Of a stretch of DNA of 64,000 nt, positions 24,974-34,304 are shown in pieces (the stretch's first letter is position 1; every line of letters starts with the position of its first letter). The translations under genes and the position numbers were made by a program. The stretch comes from JAICJC01 sp963757605 (GTDB taxonomy: Bacteria > Actinomycetota > Thermoleophilia > Gaiellales > JAICJC01). The notes under the pieces were generated by a model that was not told the origin of the DNA, did not search any database, and was given only the letters and a program-made list of their open reading frames with translations. The stretch spans positions 62,001 through 126,000 of the forward strand of contig CAVWSF010000001.1 of assembly GCA_963757605.1 (NCBI GenBank). Reading direction: 5' to 3'.

Positions 24974-26298
24974 TGGAGCGGCTCTCCTGTGCGCCCGCGC
25001 CTCCCGCCGACCTGCTCATCGCCGGCGCCCGCGTCGTCGACCCCGGCTCGGGGCTCGACGGGGCGGCCCTCGACGTCCGCATCCACGAGGGCGTGATCGC
25101 CGAGATCGGCCCCGACCTGCCGCGGACGGAGATCGAGACGATCGACGCCGAGGGGCTCGTGCTGCTGCCGGGGCTCGTCGACCCGCACGTCCACCTGCGC
25201 ACGCCCGGCGACGAGGACGAGGAGGACGTCGCATCGGGCACCCGCGCGGCGGCGGCCGGCGGCTTCACGGCGATCCTGGCGATGCCGAACACCCACCCCG
25301 TGGTCGACACGCCGGTGGTCCTGGGCGGGCTCGTCGAGCGGGCCGGCCGTGAGGCCCTCGTCCCCACCGGCTTCATGGCCGCGATCACCGCCGGCCAGGA
25401 GGGCGAGCGGCTGGCCGAGATGGTCGCGCTCGCCGAGGCCGGCGCCGTCGCCTTCTCCGACGACGGTCGCCCGGTCGAGCGGGCCGCGATCCTGCGCCGC
25501 GCCTTCCAGTACGCATCGGTCACCGGCCTGCGCCTGGCGCTGCACGAGGAGGACCTGTCGCTCTCCGGAGGGGCGGACATGCACGAGGGCGCCGTCTCGG
25601 CCGAGCTCGGCCTGCGGGGCTATCCCTCGATCGCCGAGAGCGTCATGGTCGGCCGCGACCTGGCGATCGCACGCTACGAGGGCGCTCCGGTGCACGTCTG
25701 CCACGTATCGGCCGCGGAGTCGGTGGCCGAGATCCGGCGGGCGCGCGAGCTGGGCGTCGAGGTGACCGCCGAGGTGACGCCGCACCACCTGTGCCTGACC
25801 GACGAGCACGTCAGGAGCCTCGATGCCGGCCGGGCCAAGATGAGCCCGCCGCTTCGGGCCGCCACCGACCGGGCGGCGCTGATCGAGGCGCTCGCCGACG
25901 GGACGCTCGACTGCATCGGCACCGACCACGCGCCGCATCGTGGCCACGAGAAGGAGCAGCCGTTCGCGCAGGCGCCCAACGGCGTCATCGGGCTCGAGAC
26001 GGCGTTCCCGGCGGTCTACACCCACCTCGTGGAGCCGGGCCTCGTTCCGCTCGCAGCGATCGTCGAGCGCATGTCCGCCGGGCCGGCGGCCGCCTTCGGG
26101 CTCCAGCGGCCGGCGGTGCGCAAGGGCGAGCGGGCCGACCTGTGCCTGTGGGACCTGGCGGCGAGCTGGCTCGCCCAGCCGCCGTACGCGTCGCGCTCGC
26201 AGAACTGCGCGTTCGCCGGCCAGACACTGCGGGCCCGCTGCCATCTCACGATCGCGGCCGGCGTCGTCGCCCACCGGCTGATCGAGGCGGTTGCGTAG
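24973..26298 (+). CDS. pyrC: dihydroorotase
   Basis: A 441-residue amidohydrolase of the multifunctional-enzyme type (class I). LLPGLVDPHVHLRTPGDEDEED has the H-x-H metal pair, followed by GGFTAILAMPNTHPVVDTP, a LALHEED histidine, VCHVSAAESV, and CIGTDHAPH with the catalytic Asp. The lysine normally carboxylated in type II enzymes seems replaced, as is usual in type I, which uses Asp. The ATG overlaps the pyrB stop by one base. The C-terminal segment from residue 380 folds back onto the small beta-domain. Confidence 0.93.
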   Translation: MERLSCAPAPPADLLIAGARVVDPGSGLDGAALDVRIHEGVIAEIGPDLPRTEIETIDAEGLVLLPGLVDPHVHLRTPGDEDEEDVASGTRAAAAGGFTAILAMPNTHPVVDTPVVLGGLVERAGREALVPTGFMAAITAGQEGERLAEMVALAEAGAVAFSDDGRPVERAAILRRAFQYASVTGLRLALHEEDLSLSGGADMHEGAVSAELGLRGYPSIAESVMVGRDLAIARYEGAPVHVCHVSAAESVAEIRRARELGVEVTAEVTPHHLCLTDEHVRSLDAGRAKMSPPLRAATDRAALIEALADGTLDCIGTDHAPHRGHEKEQPFAQAPNGVIGLETAFPAVYTHLVEPGLVPLAAIVERMSAGPAAAFGLQRPAVRKGERADLCLWDLAASWLAQPPYASRSQNCAFAGQTLRARCHLTIAAGVVAHRLIEAVA

Positions 26299-27410
26299 TG
26301 CCGGCCTTCCTGGTGCTCGAGGACGGCACGGTCTACCGCGGCCGCCCGTACGCGGGCCACGGGATCGCGGTCGGCGAGCTCGTCTTCACGACGTCGATGA
26401 CCGGCTACCAGGAGGTCGTGACCGACCCCAGCTTCGCCGGGCAGCTCGTCACGTTCACCCAGCCGATGATCGGCAACTACGGCGTCGAGCCGGACGCCTC
26501 GGAGTCGGCCGCGCCGCACGCGCGCGCGGTGATCGTGCGCGAGGGCCGAAACGCCGCCCCCGGCAGCCGCGCCGGCTTCGCCGACTGGCTCTCGGAGCAC
26601 GGCGTGGTCGGCCTCCAGGGCATCGACACGCGCGCGATCACGCGCCGGCTGCGCGACGGCGGCGCCATCCGCGCGGCCGTCTCGACCGGGACGGCGACCG
26701 TCGAGGAGGTGCTGGCCGCTGTGCACGCGGCGCCGGAGATGGCCGGGCAGGCGCTGGCGGCGGGCGTGTCGCGGTCTGCACCCGAGACGTTCCCGGCCGA
26801 GGGTCGCGAGCGGGCCCACGTGGTCCTCCTCGACTACGGCGTCAAGGGCTCGATCGTGCGCCTCCTGTGCGAGGCCGGTGCGCGGGTGACGGCGATGCCC
26901 TGGGACGCCTCCGCCGCCGACGTCCTCGCCACGGCCCCCGACGGCATCCTGCTCGCCAACGGCCCGGGCGACCCGGCCGCGCTCCCGGCCTGCGTCGCGG
27001 AGGTGCGGGCCATGCTCGAGGCCCGGCCGGTCTTCGGGATCTGCCTCGGCCATCAGCTGCTCGGCCGGGCGCTCGGCCTCGAGACCTACAAGCTCCGGTT
27101 CGGCCACCGCGGCGCGAACCACCCGGTGCTCCAGCTCGACTCCGGCCGGGTGCTCGTGACCGCGCAGAACCACGGGTTCGCCGTGCGCGGCCCCGAGTCC
27201 GGGCGCGAGTTCGAGACCGCCTACGGGCCCGCGATCGTGACGCACACCTCGCTCTACGACGGCACCATCGAGGGGCTCGCCCTGCGCGACCGCGACGTCT
27301 CCTCGCTCCAGTTCCACCCCGAGGCCAGCCCCGGGCCGCACGACGCCCGCGACGCGCTGGCAGGGTTCGTCGACCGTATCGCCTCCGCCGAGCGGGCCGC
27401 CGTTGCCTAG
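26298..27410 (+). CDS. carA: carbamoyl-phosphate synthase small (glutaminase) subunit
   Basis: A 370-residue class I amidotransferase subunit. The N-terminal CPSase domain starts VLEDGTVYRGRPYAGHGI with GELVFTTSMTGYQEVVTDPS. The C-terminal GATase domain has LLANGPGDPAAL, FGICLGHQLLG with the catalytic Cys, and SLQFHPEASPGPHD with the His and Glu. It releases ammonia from glutamine for CarB. The GTG overlaps the pyrC stop by one base, and the end overlaps carB by eight bases. Confidence 0.95.
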   Translation: MPAFLVLEDGTVYRGRPYAGHGIAVGELVFTTSMTGYQEVVTDPSFAGQLVTFTQPMIGNYGVEPDASESAAPHARAVIVREGRNAAPGSRAGFADWLSEHGVVGLQGIDTRAITRRLRDGGAIRAAVSTGTATVEEVLAAVHAAPEMAGQALAAGVSRSAPETFPAEGRERAHVVLLDYGVKGSIVRLLCEAGARVTAMPWDASAADVLATAPDGILLANGPGDPAALPACVAEVRAMLEARPVFGICLGHQLLGRALGLETYKLRFGHRGANHPVLQLDSGRVLVTAQNHGFAVRGPESGREFETAYGPAIVTHTSLYDGTIEGLALRDRDVSSLQFHPEASPGPHDARDALAGFVDRIASAERAAVA

Positions 27411-30400
27411 GCGCCGCGACATCCACGCGGTGGCGGTCATCGGCTCGGGCCCGATCGTGATCGGGCAGGCGTGCGAGTTCGACTACTCGGGGAGCCAGGC
27501 GCTGCGCGTGCTGCGCGCGGAGGGCATGCGCACCGTGCTCGTGAACTCGAACCCGGCGACCATCATGACCGACGCCGGCTGGGCCGACCGCACCTACCTC
27601 GAGCCGCTGGACGTGGCCGGGGTGGAGTCGGTGCTCCGCCGCGAGCGCCCCGACGCCCTGCTGCCGACGCTGGGCGGCCAGACGGCGCTCAACCTGGCGT
27701 CGCAGCTCCACGAGGCGGGCATCCTCGACGAGCTCGGGATCGAGCTGATCGGCGCCTCCTACGACGCCATCCAGCGGGCCGAGGACCGCGAGCTCTTCGC
27801 CGCGACGATGGCGTCGGTCGGGCTGCGCGTGCCGACGAGCGTGATCGCGACCTCGATGCAGGACGCCCGCGCCGCGCTCGCGACCGGCGCGCTCCACCTG
27901 CCGGTCGTCGTGCGCCCGGCGTTCACGCTCGGCGGCCACGGCGGCGGCTTCGCGGCGACGCCCGAGGAGTTCGAGCACGCGGTCGAGCGCGGCCTGCGCG
28001 AGAGCCCGATCTCGCAGATCCTGCTCGAGGAGTCGGTCAAGGGCTGGGGCGAGTTCGAGCTCGAGGTGATCCGCGACCGGGTCGACAACGTGGTCGTCGT
28101 CTGCTCCATCGAGAACGTCGACCCCATGGGCGTCCACACCGGCGACTCGGCCACCGTCGCGCCGGCCCAGACGCTGACCGACCGCGAGTACCAGGCCCTG
28201 CGCGACGCCTCGGCGGCCGTGATCCGGGCGGTCGGGGTCGAGACCGGCGGCTCGAACGTCCAGTTCGCGCTGAACCGTGACACCGGCGAGCTGGTCGTGA
28301 TCGAGATGAACCCGCGCGTCTCGCGCAGCTCGGCGCTCGCGTCCAAGGCCACCGGCTACCCGATCGCCAAGGTCGCGACCCGGCTCGCAATCGGCTACAC
28401 GCTCGACGAGATCCCGAACGACATCACCAAGACGACCCCGGCCGCGTTCGAGCCGACCCTCGACTACGTGGTCGTGAAGCTGCCCCGGTTCGCGTTCGAG
28501 AAGTTCCCCGGCGCCGACACCGGTCTCACGACGCAGATGAAGTCGGTCGGCGAGGTGATGGGGATCGGGCGGACGTTCGCCGAGGCGTGGGGGAAGGCCA
28601 TGCGCTCGCGCGAGCTCGACCACGAGCCGCGCACCTCCGGCTCCGTCGCCGAGGCCGAGTGGGATCGCTTCGACGCCATCCAGGGCCGGCTCACGGCCGG
28701 CGAGGATCCGACGGCGCTGGCCGCCGAGTCGGGCGTCCACCCCTGGTTCGTCGACGAGTGGGAGCTCGTGGCCCACGCGGAGCGGATGCTGCGGCGCACG
28801 CCCGTCGAGGGCCTGGTCGAGACGGACTGGCGGCGGCTGAAGGCGCTGGGGATGGCCGACGCGCGCATCGCCGCCCTGGCGGGCTCGGACGAGGCCACGG
28901 TGCGCCGCCTGCGCCGGGCCGCCGGCGTGCGGCCGGTCTTCAAGGCGGTCGACTCGTGCGCCGCCGAGGTCGAGGCCAAGGCGCCATATTTCTACTCGGC
29001 CTACGAGCTGGAGGACGAGCTGCCGGAGCCGAAGCGGCCCGCGGTCATCATCCTCGGCGCCGGCCCCAACCGGATCGGCCAGGGGATCGAGTTCGACTAC
29101 TGCTGCGTCCAGGCCGTGCGCACCTTCCGGGCGCTGGGCTACGACGCGGTCATGGTGAACTGCAACCCGGAGACGGTGTCGACCGACGCCGAGACCTCCG
29201 ACCGGCTCTACTTCGAGCCGCTCACCGTGGAGGACGTGCTCGAGGTCGTCGACCGCGAGCAGCCGGTCGGCGTGGTGGTGATGTTCGGCGGGCAGACCCC
29301 GCTTCGGCTCGCGCGTCGGCTCGAGGAGGCCGGCGTCCCGATCCTGGGCACGCCGTTCGCCGCCATCGACGTCGCCGAGGACCGCGACCGGTTCGGGACG
29401 ATCCTGCACGAGCTGGGCCTGCGGGCGCCGGAGTGGGGGACGGCCGCGAACGCCGGCGAGGCCGCCGAGATCGCCGGCCGGATCGGCTACCCCGTGCTCG
29501 TGCGGCCGAGCTACGTGCTCGGCGGGCGGGAGATGCGCATCTGCTACGACGAGGCGTCCCTGCGGTCGCGCCCCGTGCAGCCGGGCTCACTGGTCGACCG
29601 CTTCGTCGAGGACGCGATCGAGGTCGACGTCGACGCCATCTGCGACGGGACGCGGACCGTCATCGGCGCCGTCATGCAGCACGTCGAGGAGGCCGGCGTC
29701 CACTCGGGCGACTCCACCTGCGTCATCCCGACGATGTCGCTGGGCGAGCGCGTCGAGGCCGAGATCTGCCGCCAGACCGCGTCGCTCGCCGAGGCCCTCG
29801 GCGTGCGCGGCCTCTTGAACGTCCAGTTCGCGGTGCGCGGCGACGAGATCTACGTGCTCGAGGCCAACCCGCGGGCGTCGCGGACGGTGCCGTTCGTCTG
29901 CAAGGCGACGGGCCGCGACCTGGTCGACGGCGCGTGCCGGGCGGCCCTCGGGCTGCCGGTCGACCTGCCGGAGCCCGCCACGGGCCACGTGTCGGTCAAG
30001 GCCGCCGTGCTGCCGTTCCAGCGCTTCGCCGGCGCCGACCCCACGCTCGGGCCGGAGATGCGCTCGACCGGCGAGGTGATGGGGATCGGCCCCGACCTGC
30101 CAACCGCGTTCGCCAAGGCCGAGCGCGCCGCCGGCCGCCCGCTCCCGGCGGAAGGCACCGTCTTCCTCTCGGTGTGCGACCGCGACAAGCCGGCCGTGCC
30201 GATGCTGGCGGCGCTCCTCCAGTCGCTCGGGTTCGAGCTCGTCGCGACGGCCGGCACGGCCCGGGCGATCTCGCGGATCGGCATCCCCGTCTCGACCGTC
30301 CACAAGGTGACCGAGGGCTCGCCGAACGTCGTCGACCTGATCCGCGCCTCGGGCGTCCAGCTCGTGATCAACACGCCCGCCGGCCGCGGCGCGCGCACGG

Positions 30401-30573
30401 ACGGCTACGAGATCCGGGCCGCGGCGATCGCGCACGGCATCCCCTGCATCACCACCATCGCCGGCGCGTCGGCGGCAGTCCAGTCGATCGCGCAGGCGCG
30501 CGACACCGAGCCGGTCGCGCTGCAGGATCTGCACGGTGTGGAGGCCATCGAGGATGCCCCCGCCGTCGCGTAG
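27403..30573 (+). CDS. carB: carbamoyl-phosphate synthase large subunit
   Basis: A 1056-residue protein with the duplicated ATP-grasp design. The first half has SGPIVIGQACEFDYSG and VNSNPATIMTD, the second LGAGPNRIGQGIEFDYCC and VNCNPETVSTDAETSDRLYFEPL. Each half has an ATP-binding core (VRPAFTLGGHGGGF; VRPSYVLGGREMRI). The last 130 residues form the MGS-like allosteric domain (ATAGTARAISRIGIPV, NTPAGRGARTDGYEIR). It starts at TTG inside the end of carA, so expression is coupled. Length is slightly short of E. coli CarB (1073) but no essential block is missing. Confidence 0.95.
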   Translation: MPRRRDIHAVAVIGSGPIVIGQACEFDYSGSQALRVLRAEGMRTVLVNSNPATIMTDAGWADRTYLEPLDVAGVESVLRRERPDALLPTLGGQTALNLASQLHEAGILDELGIELIGASYDAIQRAEDRELFAATMASVGLRVPTSVIATSMQDARAALATGALHLPVVVRPAFTLGGHGGGFAATPEEFEHAVERGLRESPISQILLEESVKGWGEFELEVIRDRVDNVVVVCSIENVDPMGVHTGDSATVAPAQTLTDREYQALRDASAAVIRAVGVETGGSNVQFALNRDTGELVVIEMNPRVSRSSALASKATGYPIAKVATRLAIGYTLDEIPNDITKTTPAAFEPTLDYVVVKLPRFAFEKFPGADTGLTTQMKSVGEVMGIGRTFAEAWGKAMRSRELDHEPRTSGSVAEAEWDRFDAIQGRLTAGEDPTALAAESGVHPWFVDEWELVAHAERMLRRTPVEGLVETDWRRLKALGMADARIAALAGSDEATVRRLRRAAGVRPVFKAVDSCAAEVEAKAPYFYSAYELEDELPEPKRPAVIILGAGPNRIGQGIEFDYCCVQAVRTFRALGYDAVMVNCNPETVSTDAETSDRLYFEPLTVEDVLEVVDREQPVGVVVMFGGQTPLRLARRLEEAGVPILGTPFAAIDVAEDRDRFGTILHELGLRAPEWGTAANAGEAAEIAGRIGYPVLVRPSYVLGGREMRICYDEASLRSRPVQPGSLVDRFVEDAIEVDVDAICDGTRTVIGAVMQHVEEAGVHSGDSTCVIPTMSLGERVEAEICRQTASLAEALGVRGLLNVQFAVRGDEIYVLEANPRASRTVPFVCKATGRDLVDGACRAALGLPVDLPEPATGHVSVKAAVLPFQRFAGADPTLGPEMRSTGEVMGIGPDLPTAFAKAERAAGRPLPAEGTVFLSVCDRDKPAVPMLAALLQSLGFELVATAGTARAISRIGIPVSTVHKVTEGSPNVVDLIRASGVQLVINTPAGRGARTDGYEIRAAAIAHGIPCITTIAGASAAVQSIAQARDTEPVALQDLHGVEAIEDAPAVA

Positions 30574-31265
30574 CCTGAGGGTCCGGGCCGTCGAGGCCTG
30601 CGGCGCCTACACCCTCCTGCGGCTGACCCGCGACGGGGCCGAGGCGGGTGTCCCCGGGCAGTTCTTCATGCTGCGGGCCGACCCGGCGCCGGCGGACGCC
30701 TACCTGCCGCGCCCGATCTCGGCGGCGTGGGCCGACGAGCGACGAGCTGGCGTTCCTGCTCGACATCCGCGGCCCGGGCACGCAGGCGCTCGCGGCGGCC
30801 GCAGCCGTCGACCTGCTCGGCCCGCTCGGGCACGGCTTCGAGCTCGCGCCCGGCCCGGCGCTCCTCGTCGGAGGCGGGATCGGCGCCGCGATCCTGCCCT
30901 GGCTCGTCCGCATCCTGCCGGATGCCCGCGTCCTGCTCGGGTTCCGAAGCGAGGCGCACGCCGTCTGCGCCGGCCTCGTCCATCCGCAGGCCACGGTCGT
31001 GGTCGAGCCCGAGCTCGTGACCGAGCCGCTGGCCCGGCTCCTGCCCGGCTTCGAGGGCACGGTGTACGCGTGCGGACCGGACGCGATGCTGGGCGCGGTC
31101 GCCGCGCTCGCCGCAGAGCACGGCGTCGCCTGCCAGCTCGCGATGGAGGCCGCGATGGCCTGTGGGTTCGGCGCCTGCCACGGGTGCGCGGTCAAGCTCG
31201 ACGGTCGCTGGAAGCGCCTGTGCGTCGAGGGGCCGGTGGTGGAGGCGAGCCGTGCCGTCGCTTGA
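30554..31265 (+). CDS. pyrK: dihydroorotate dehydrogenase electron-transfer subunit (frameshift near 30740)
   Basis: An FAD/2Fe-2S protein that links PyrD type 1B to NAD. The first frame gives LRVRAVEACGAYTLLRLTRD, GQFFMLRAD and LPRPISAAWADE. The second gives ELAFLLDIRGPGTQALA, ALLVGGGIGAAILPWL, VYACGPDAM and the cluster motif AMACGFGACHGCAVKL. The switch at about 30740 is repaired by one CG at a CGCG site (Arg-Asp), giving about 237 residues. The ATG at 30554 overlaps carB by 20 bases. PyrK fits the type 1B PyrD encoded next. Confidence 0.85.
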
Positions 31266-32172
31266 GACGACCTTCTGCGGCCTGCGGCTGCCGACGCCGT
31301 TCGTCAACGGATCGGGGACGCTCGACGCGCTCGTCTCCGGGACGCTCGGCGTCTCGGCCTTCGTCACGAAGACCGTCACGCTGCACCCGCGGGAGGGGAA
31401 CCCGCCGCCACGGATCGCCGAGACGCCGGCTGGGATGGTGAACTCGATCGGCCTCGCCAACCCCGGCCTCGACCGCTTCTGTGACGACGACCTGCCCCGG
31501 CTCGCGGAGCTGGGAGTCCCGATCGTCGCCAGCGTCGGCGGCTGGTCGCCGGGCGAGTACGCGACCGCCGTGGCGCGGATCGGCGCCCACCCGGCCGTCG
31601 TCGCGATCGAGCTCAACGTGTCGTGCCCGAACGTCGAGTCGGGCTGCATCTCGATCGGCACCGACCCGCGCGAGACGCGCGCCCTCGTCGAGCGCTGTCG
31701 CGCGGAGGCGGACGTGCCCGTCCTGGCCAAGCTGTCGCCCAGCGTGACCGAGATCGAGGCCATCGCCACCGCCGCCGCGGAGGGCGGAGCGGACGGCCTC
31801 GTCATCATCAACACGCTCCGCGGGATCGCGATCGACCGGGTCACGCTCCGCCCTCTCCTGGGCGGCGGCGGGGGCGGGCTGTCCGGCCCGGCGGTGAAGC
31901 CTGTGGCGCTCCACGCGGTCTTCCACGCGTACGCCGCCACCGGCCTTCCGATCGTCGGCATGGGCGGGGTTTCGAGCGGTGCAGATGCCAGTGAATTCCT
32001 GGCCGCGGGGGCGACGCTCGTCGGGATCGGCACGGCGCTCTTCCGCGATCCGGTTGTCGTCGAGCGCGCGGCGCTGGAGCTCGCGGACGAGCTCGAGCGG
32101 CGGGGCGCGAGCGGGCCCGAGGAGCTCGTGGCGGCGGCCCACCCGCCCACCTCAACCTCAAGTCGAGCTTGA
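31252..32172 (+). CDS. pyrD: dihydroorotate dehydrogenase, class 1B
   Basis: A 306-residue FMN barrel. TPFVNGSGTLDALVSG, FVTKTVTLHPREGNPPPRIAETPAGMVNSIGLANPG, ELNVSCPNVESG (with the class 1 catalytic Cys region), VLAKLSPSVTEI, INTLRG and VGMGGVSSGADASEFLAAGATLVGIGTALF are all family blocks. It oxidises dihydroorotate, passing electrons through PyrK. The GTG overlaps the pyrK end by 14 bases. pyrE and pyrF are not present in the window. Confidence 0.93.
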   Translation: MPSLETTFCGLRLPTPFVNGSGTLDALVSGTLGVSAFVTKTVTLHPREGNPPPRIAETPAGMVNSIGLANPGLDRFCDDDLPRLAELGVPIVASVGGWSPGEYATAVARIGAHPAVVAIELNVSCPNVESGCISIGTDPRETRALVERCRAEADVPVLAKLSPSVTEIEAIATAAAEGGADGLVIINTLRGIAIDRVTLRPLLGGGGGGLSGPAVKPVALHAVFHAYAATGLPIVGMGGVSSGADASEFLAAGATLVGIGTALFRDPVVVERAALELADELERRGASGPEELVAAAHPPTSTSSRA

Positions 32173-32181
32173 CCCTCAGGC

Positions 32182-32212
32182 GGCCGAATTCGGCCTATTC
32201 AGGCCGTTCTTT
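32182..32212 (+). terminator. putative terminator of pyr operon
   Basis: The perfect palindrome GGCCGAATTCGGCC (32182-32195) is followed by a CGGCC-tattca-GGCCG hairpin and then TTCTTTT, ten bases after the pyrD stop. The stem is short, so this is a moderate candidate for rho-independent termination before mihF. Confidence 0.5.
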
Positions 32213-32217
32213 TCCGG

Positions 32218-32245
32218 TTGCAGACGTCTCGGCCATGGGTATAAT
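32218..32245 (+). promoter_or_regulatory. mihF promoter
   Basis: TTGCAG (32218-32223) and a perfect TATAAT (32240-32245) are separated by 16 bases. The predicted start is only about five bases before the ATG, so the leader is almost absent. Confidence 0.65.
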
Positions 32246-32256
32246 CGCCCCCTACG

Positions 32257-32583
32257 ATGACGCCGACCATCCTGTCCCACACCCCATCCCGATCGCTCGA
32301 TCAGCGGATGGACGCACTCAATCGGGCGAACCAGATCAGGGTCAGGCGGGCACAGCTGAAGCGGGATCTGAAGGCGGGGCGGGTGCGCATCCACGACGTC
32401 ATCGCGGAGCCGCCCGAAGAGGTTCTCACGGCGAAGGTGTACGACGTTCTGATGGCGGTGCCGAGGCTGGGCAGGGTCAAGTCGACCCGCCTTCTGACGC
32501 AGTGCCGCATCAGCCAGTCGAAGACCGTCGGCGGACTCTCCGACCGTCAGCGCGGCGAGCTGCTCGACCTGTTCCGCGCCTGA
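32257..32583 (+). CDS. mihF: integration host factor, actinobacterial type (mIHF)
   Basis: A 108-residue basic protein. ALNRANQIRVRRAQLKRDLKAG and VLMAVPRLGRVKSTRLLTQCRIS (helix-two-turn-helix S13-like) are typical of mycobacterial/streptomycete mIHF, a nucleoid-associated protein needed for phage integration and chromosome organisation. Its place just before gmk and rpoZ is the conserved actinobacterial order. A strong promoter with a perfect -10 lies directly upstream, fitting an abundant protein. The ATG at 32257 is supported by that promoter. Confidence 0.93.
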   Translation: MTPTILSHTPSRSLDQRMDALNRANQIRVRRAQLKRDLKAGRVRIHDVIAEPPEEVLTAKVYDVLMAVPRLGRVKSTRLLTQCRISQSKTVGGLSDRQRGELLDLFRA

Positions 32584-32605
32584 CCGGCATCGGGAGGCGC
32601 CGGCC

Positions 32606-33178
32606 GTGACGGGCCGGCTCTTCGTCGTGTCCGGCCCCAGCGGCGTGGGGAAGGGCACCGTGATCGCCGAGACGCTGCGACGCGTGCCCGAGCTCGAGCT
32701 CGCGACCTCCGCGACGACCAGACTGCGCCGGCCCGACGAGGCCGACGGTCGCGAGTACCACTTCCTCTCCGGGCCCGAGTTCGAGCGGCGCGTCCGGGAG
32801 GGTGACTTCCTCGAGCATGTACGCTACGCAGGTAATCGCTACGGCACGCTTCGCAGCGAGGTCGAGCGGCGACTCCGGGCCGGCCGAGACGTGGTGCTCG
32901 AGATCGAGGTGGTCGGAGCGCGCGCGGTCAAGCGGCAGATGCCGGAGGCGGAGCTGGTGTTCATCGCCCCGCCGGCGGTCGCCGACCTGGAGGCCCGCCT
33001 GCGGGGCCGTGGCACAGACACAGACGAGGAGATCGAGAGCCGGCTGGAGATCGCCCGCCGGGAGATGGAAGCCCAGCCCGAGTTCGACCATGTGATCGTG
33101 AACGACGCCGCCGAGCGCGCGGCCGCCGAGCTGGCGGCCCTGGTGGGCTCGGCGAACGACGACGAGGAGCACGCATGA
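32606..33178 (+). CDS. gmk: guanylate kinase
   Basis: A 190-residue nucleoside monophosphate kinase converting GMP to GDP. P-loop FVVSGPSGVGKGTV at the N-terminus, ATSATTRLRRPDEADGREYHFLS for GMP binding, and RYAGNRYGTLRSEVE are characteristic. The start is a GTG, and GGGAGG precedes it by several bases. It overlaps rpoZ by four bases at the ATGA junction, as in many actinobacteria. Confidence 0.95.
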   Translation: MTGRLFVVSGPSGVGKGTVIAETLRRVPELELATSATTRLRRPDEADGREYHFLSGPEFERRVREGDFLEHVRYAGNRYGTLRSEVERRLRAGRDVVLEIEVVGARAVKRQMPEAELVFIAPPAVADLEARLRGRGTDTDEEIESRLEIARREMEAQPEFDHVIVNDAAERAAAELAALVGSANDDEEHA

Positions 33179-33423
33179 TCTACCCCAAGATCGACGACCT
33201 GCTCGCCAAGGTGCCGAGCAAGTACGCACTGGTGATCGCCGCGGCGCGGCGCACTCGCCAGATCAACGACTACCACGGACAGCTCGGCGAGGGCAGCTTC
33301 GAGAGCTTCGCCCCGCCGCTCGTCGAGTCTCGTTCGAAGAACTTCCTGACGATGGCGCTCGAGGAGATCGCCGCCGGGCAGCTCAAGGTGACGTCGCCGT
33401 CCAAGGCGTCGCTCAAGAAGTAG
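33175..33423 (+). CDS. rpoZ: RNA polymerase omega subunit
   Basis: An 82-residue omega protein: YPKIDDLLAKVPSKYALVIAAARRTRQIND at the N-terminus is the conserved beta'-contacting helix pair, and SKNFLTMALEEIAAGQLKV is the C-terminal conserved segment. It assists folding and assembly of the beta' subunit. The ATG overlaps the gmk stop. The short length is normal for actinobacteria. Confidence 0.94.
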   Translation: MIYPKIDDLLAKVPSKYALVIAAARRTRQINDYHGQLGEGSFESFAPPLVESRSKNFLTMALEEIAAGQLKVTSPSKASLKK

Positions 33424-33437
33424 CCGCGGAGGGCCGC

Positions 33438-34277
33438 ATGCGCGGCACCCGGGTCGACGACGTCCGCGACTTCCGCGAGCAGGTGGAGCCGCTCCTCGTA
33501 CGGGACGAGTTGCGCCATTCGGTCCCGCTCGGCGTGCTCGCGACGATTGAGCGCGATCCCGGCCGCTACGCCGAGCATCACCTGTGGCTCGTGGAGGACG
33601 CGGGCGCGGTCGTGGCGTGCGCGCTCATGACGCCGCCGTTTCGGCTTCTCGTGATGGGCAGCGCGGCGGGGTTCGATGAGCTGGTCGCGACGATCCGTGC
33701 GGACGGTGTTCGGGTGCCCGGGGCGAGCGGGTTCGTGCCCGAGGTCGACGACTTCGCCGAGCGCTGGACGGAGGTGACTGGTGGGTCGACCCGCGTGGAG
33801 ATGTCGATGCGCATGTACGCCACCGATGCCGTCGTGCCGGTGCCCGAGGCGCCGGGCCGGATGCGAGCCGCCCTCGATTCTGACCGACCGCTCCTGGCCG
33901 AGTGGGGGCATGCGTTCGCCGTGGAGACAGGGTTGGCCCGCAGCGAAGGCTCGGAGGAGGTCGTCCGGTCGATCGTCAACCGGATGGGCGCCGACCCCGG
34001 GATCGTGCTCTGGGAGGTGGACGGCACGCCGGTCGCGCTCGCCGGGGGGACAGAGTCCTCGCCGGGCATCGCGCGCGTCGGTCCCGTCTACACGCCGCCC
34101 GACCACCGGCGCCGCGGCTACGCCACCTCGCTCGTGGCCGCCTGGACCTCGGAGCTCCTGAGTCGCGGCATCCGCCGCTGCGCGCTCTTCACCGACCTCG
34201 CGAACCCGACCTCGAACTCGATCTACCGGGCGGTCGGCTACCGCCCGGTCGGCGACGCGGCCGTCATCGACTTCTAA
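33438..34277 (+). CDS. GNAT-family N-acetyltransferase
   Basis: A 279-residue protein with a C-terminal GNAT domain: GIARVGPVYTPPDHRRRGYATSLVAAWTSELLSRG is the acetyl-CoA pyrophosphate-binding loop (R-R-G-Y-A), followed by ALFTDLANPTSNSIYRAVGYRPVGD. The first 130 residues (LLVRDELRHSVPLGVLATIERDP and onward) form a second, degenerate GNAT-like half, a known two-domain layout. The acceptor is unknown. It starts 14 bases after rpoZ and is followed by a perfect palindrome and a 387-base gap. Confidence 0.85.
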   Translation: MRGTRVDDVRDFREQVEPLLVRDELRHSVPLGVLATIERDPGRYAEHHLWLVEDAGAVVACALMTPPFRLLVMGSAAGFDELVATIRADGVRVPGASGFVPEVDDFAERWTEVTGGSTRVEMSMRMYATDAVVPVPEAPGRMRAALDSDRPLLAEWGHAFAVETGLARSEGSEEVVRSIVNRMGADPGIVLWEVDGTPVALAGGTESSPGIARVGPVYTPPDHRRRGYATSLVAAWTSELLSRGIRRCALFTDLANPTSNSIYRAVGYRPVGDAAVIDF

Positions 34278-34304
34278 CACGGGGGAACCCATGGTTCCCC
34301 CGTG
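34278..34304. repeat. perfect 12-bp inverted repeat after GNAT gene
   Basis: CACGGGGGAACC and its complement flank a three-base loop, starting immediately after the GNAT stop codon. A related palindrome with G6/C6 tracts and the same downstream CCCCTCGTGG sequence occurs at 52958. It may terminate transcription as a hairpin, though no T tract follows. Confidence 0.55.

Noticed and set aside
26842..29409. Long minus-strand open frame over carA/carB
   Set aside because: Arg/Asp/His-rich translation without motifs; carA and carB on the plus strand are unmistakable.
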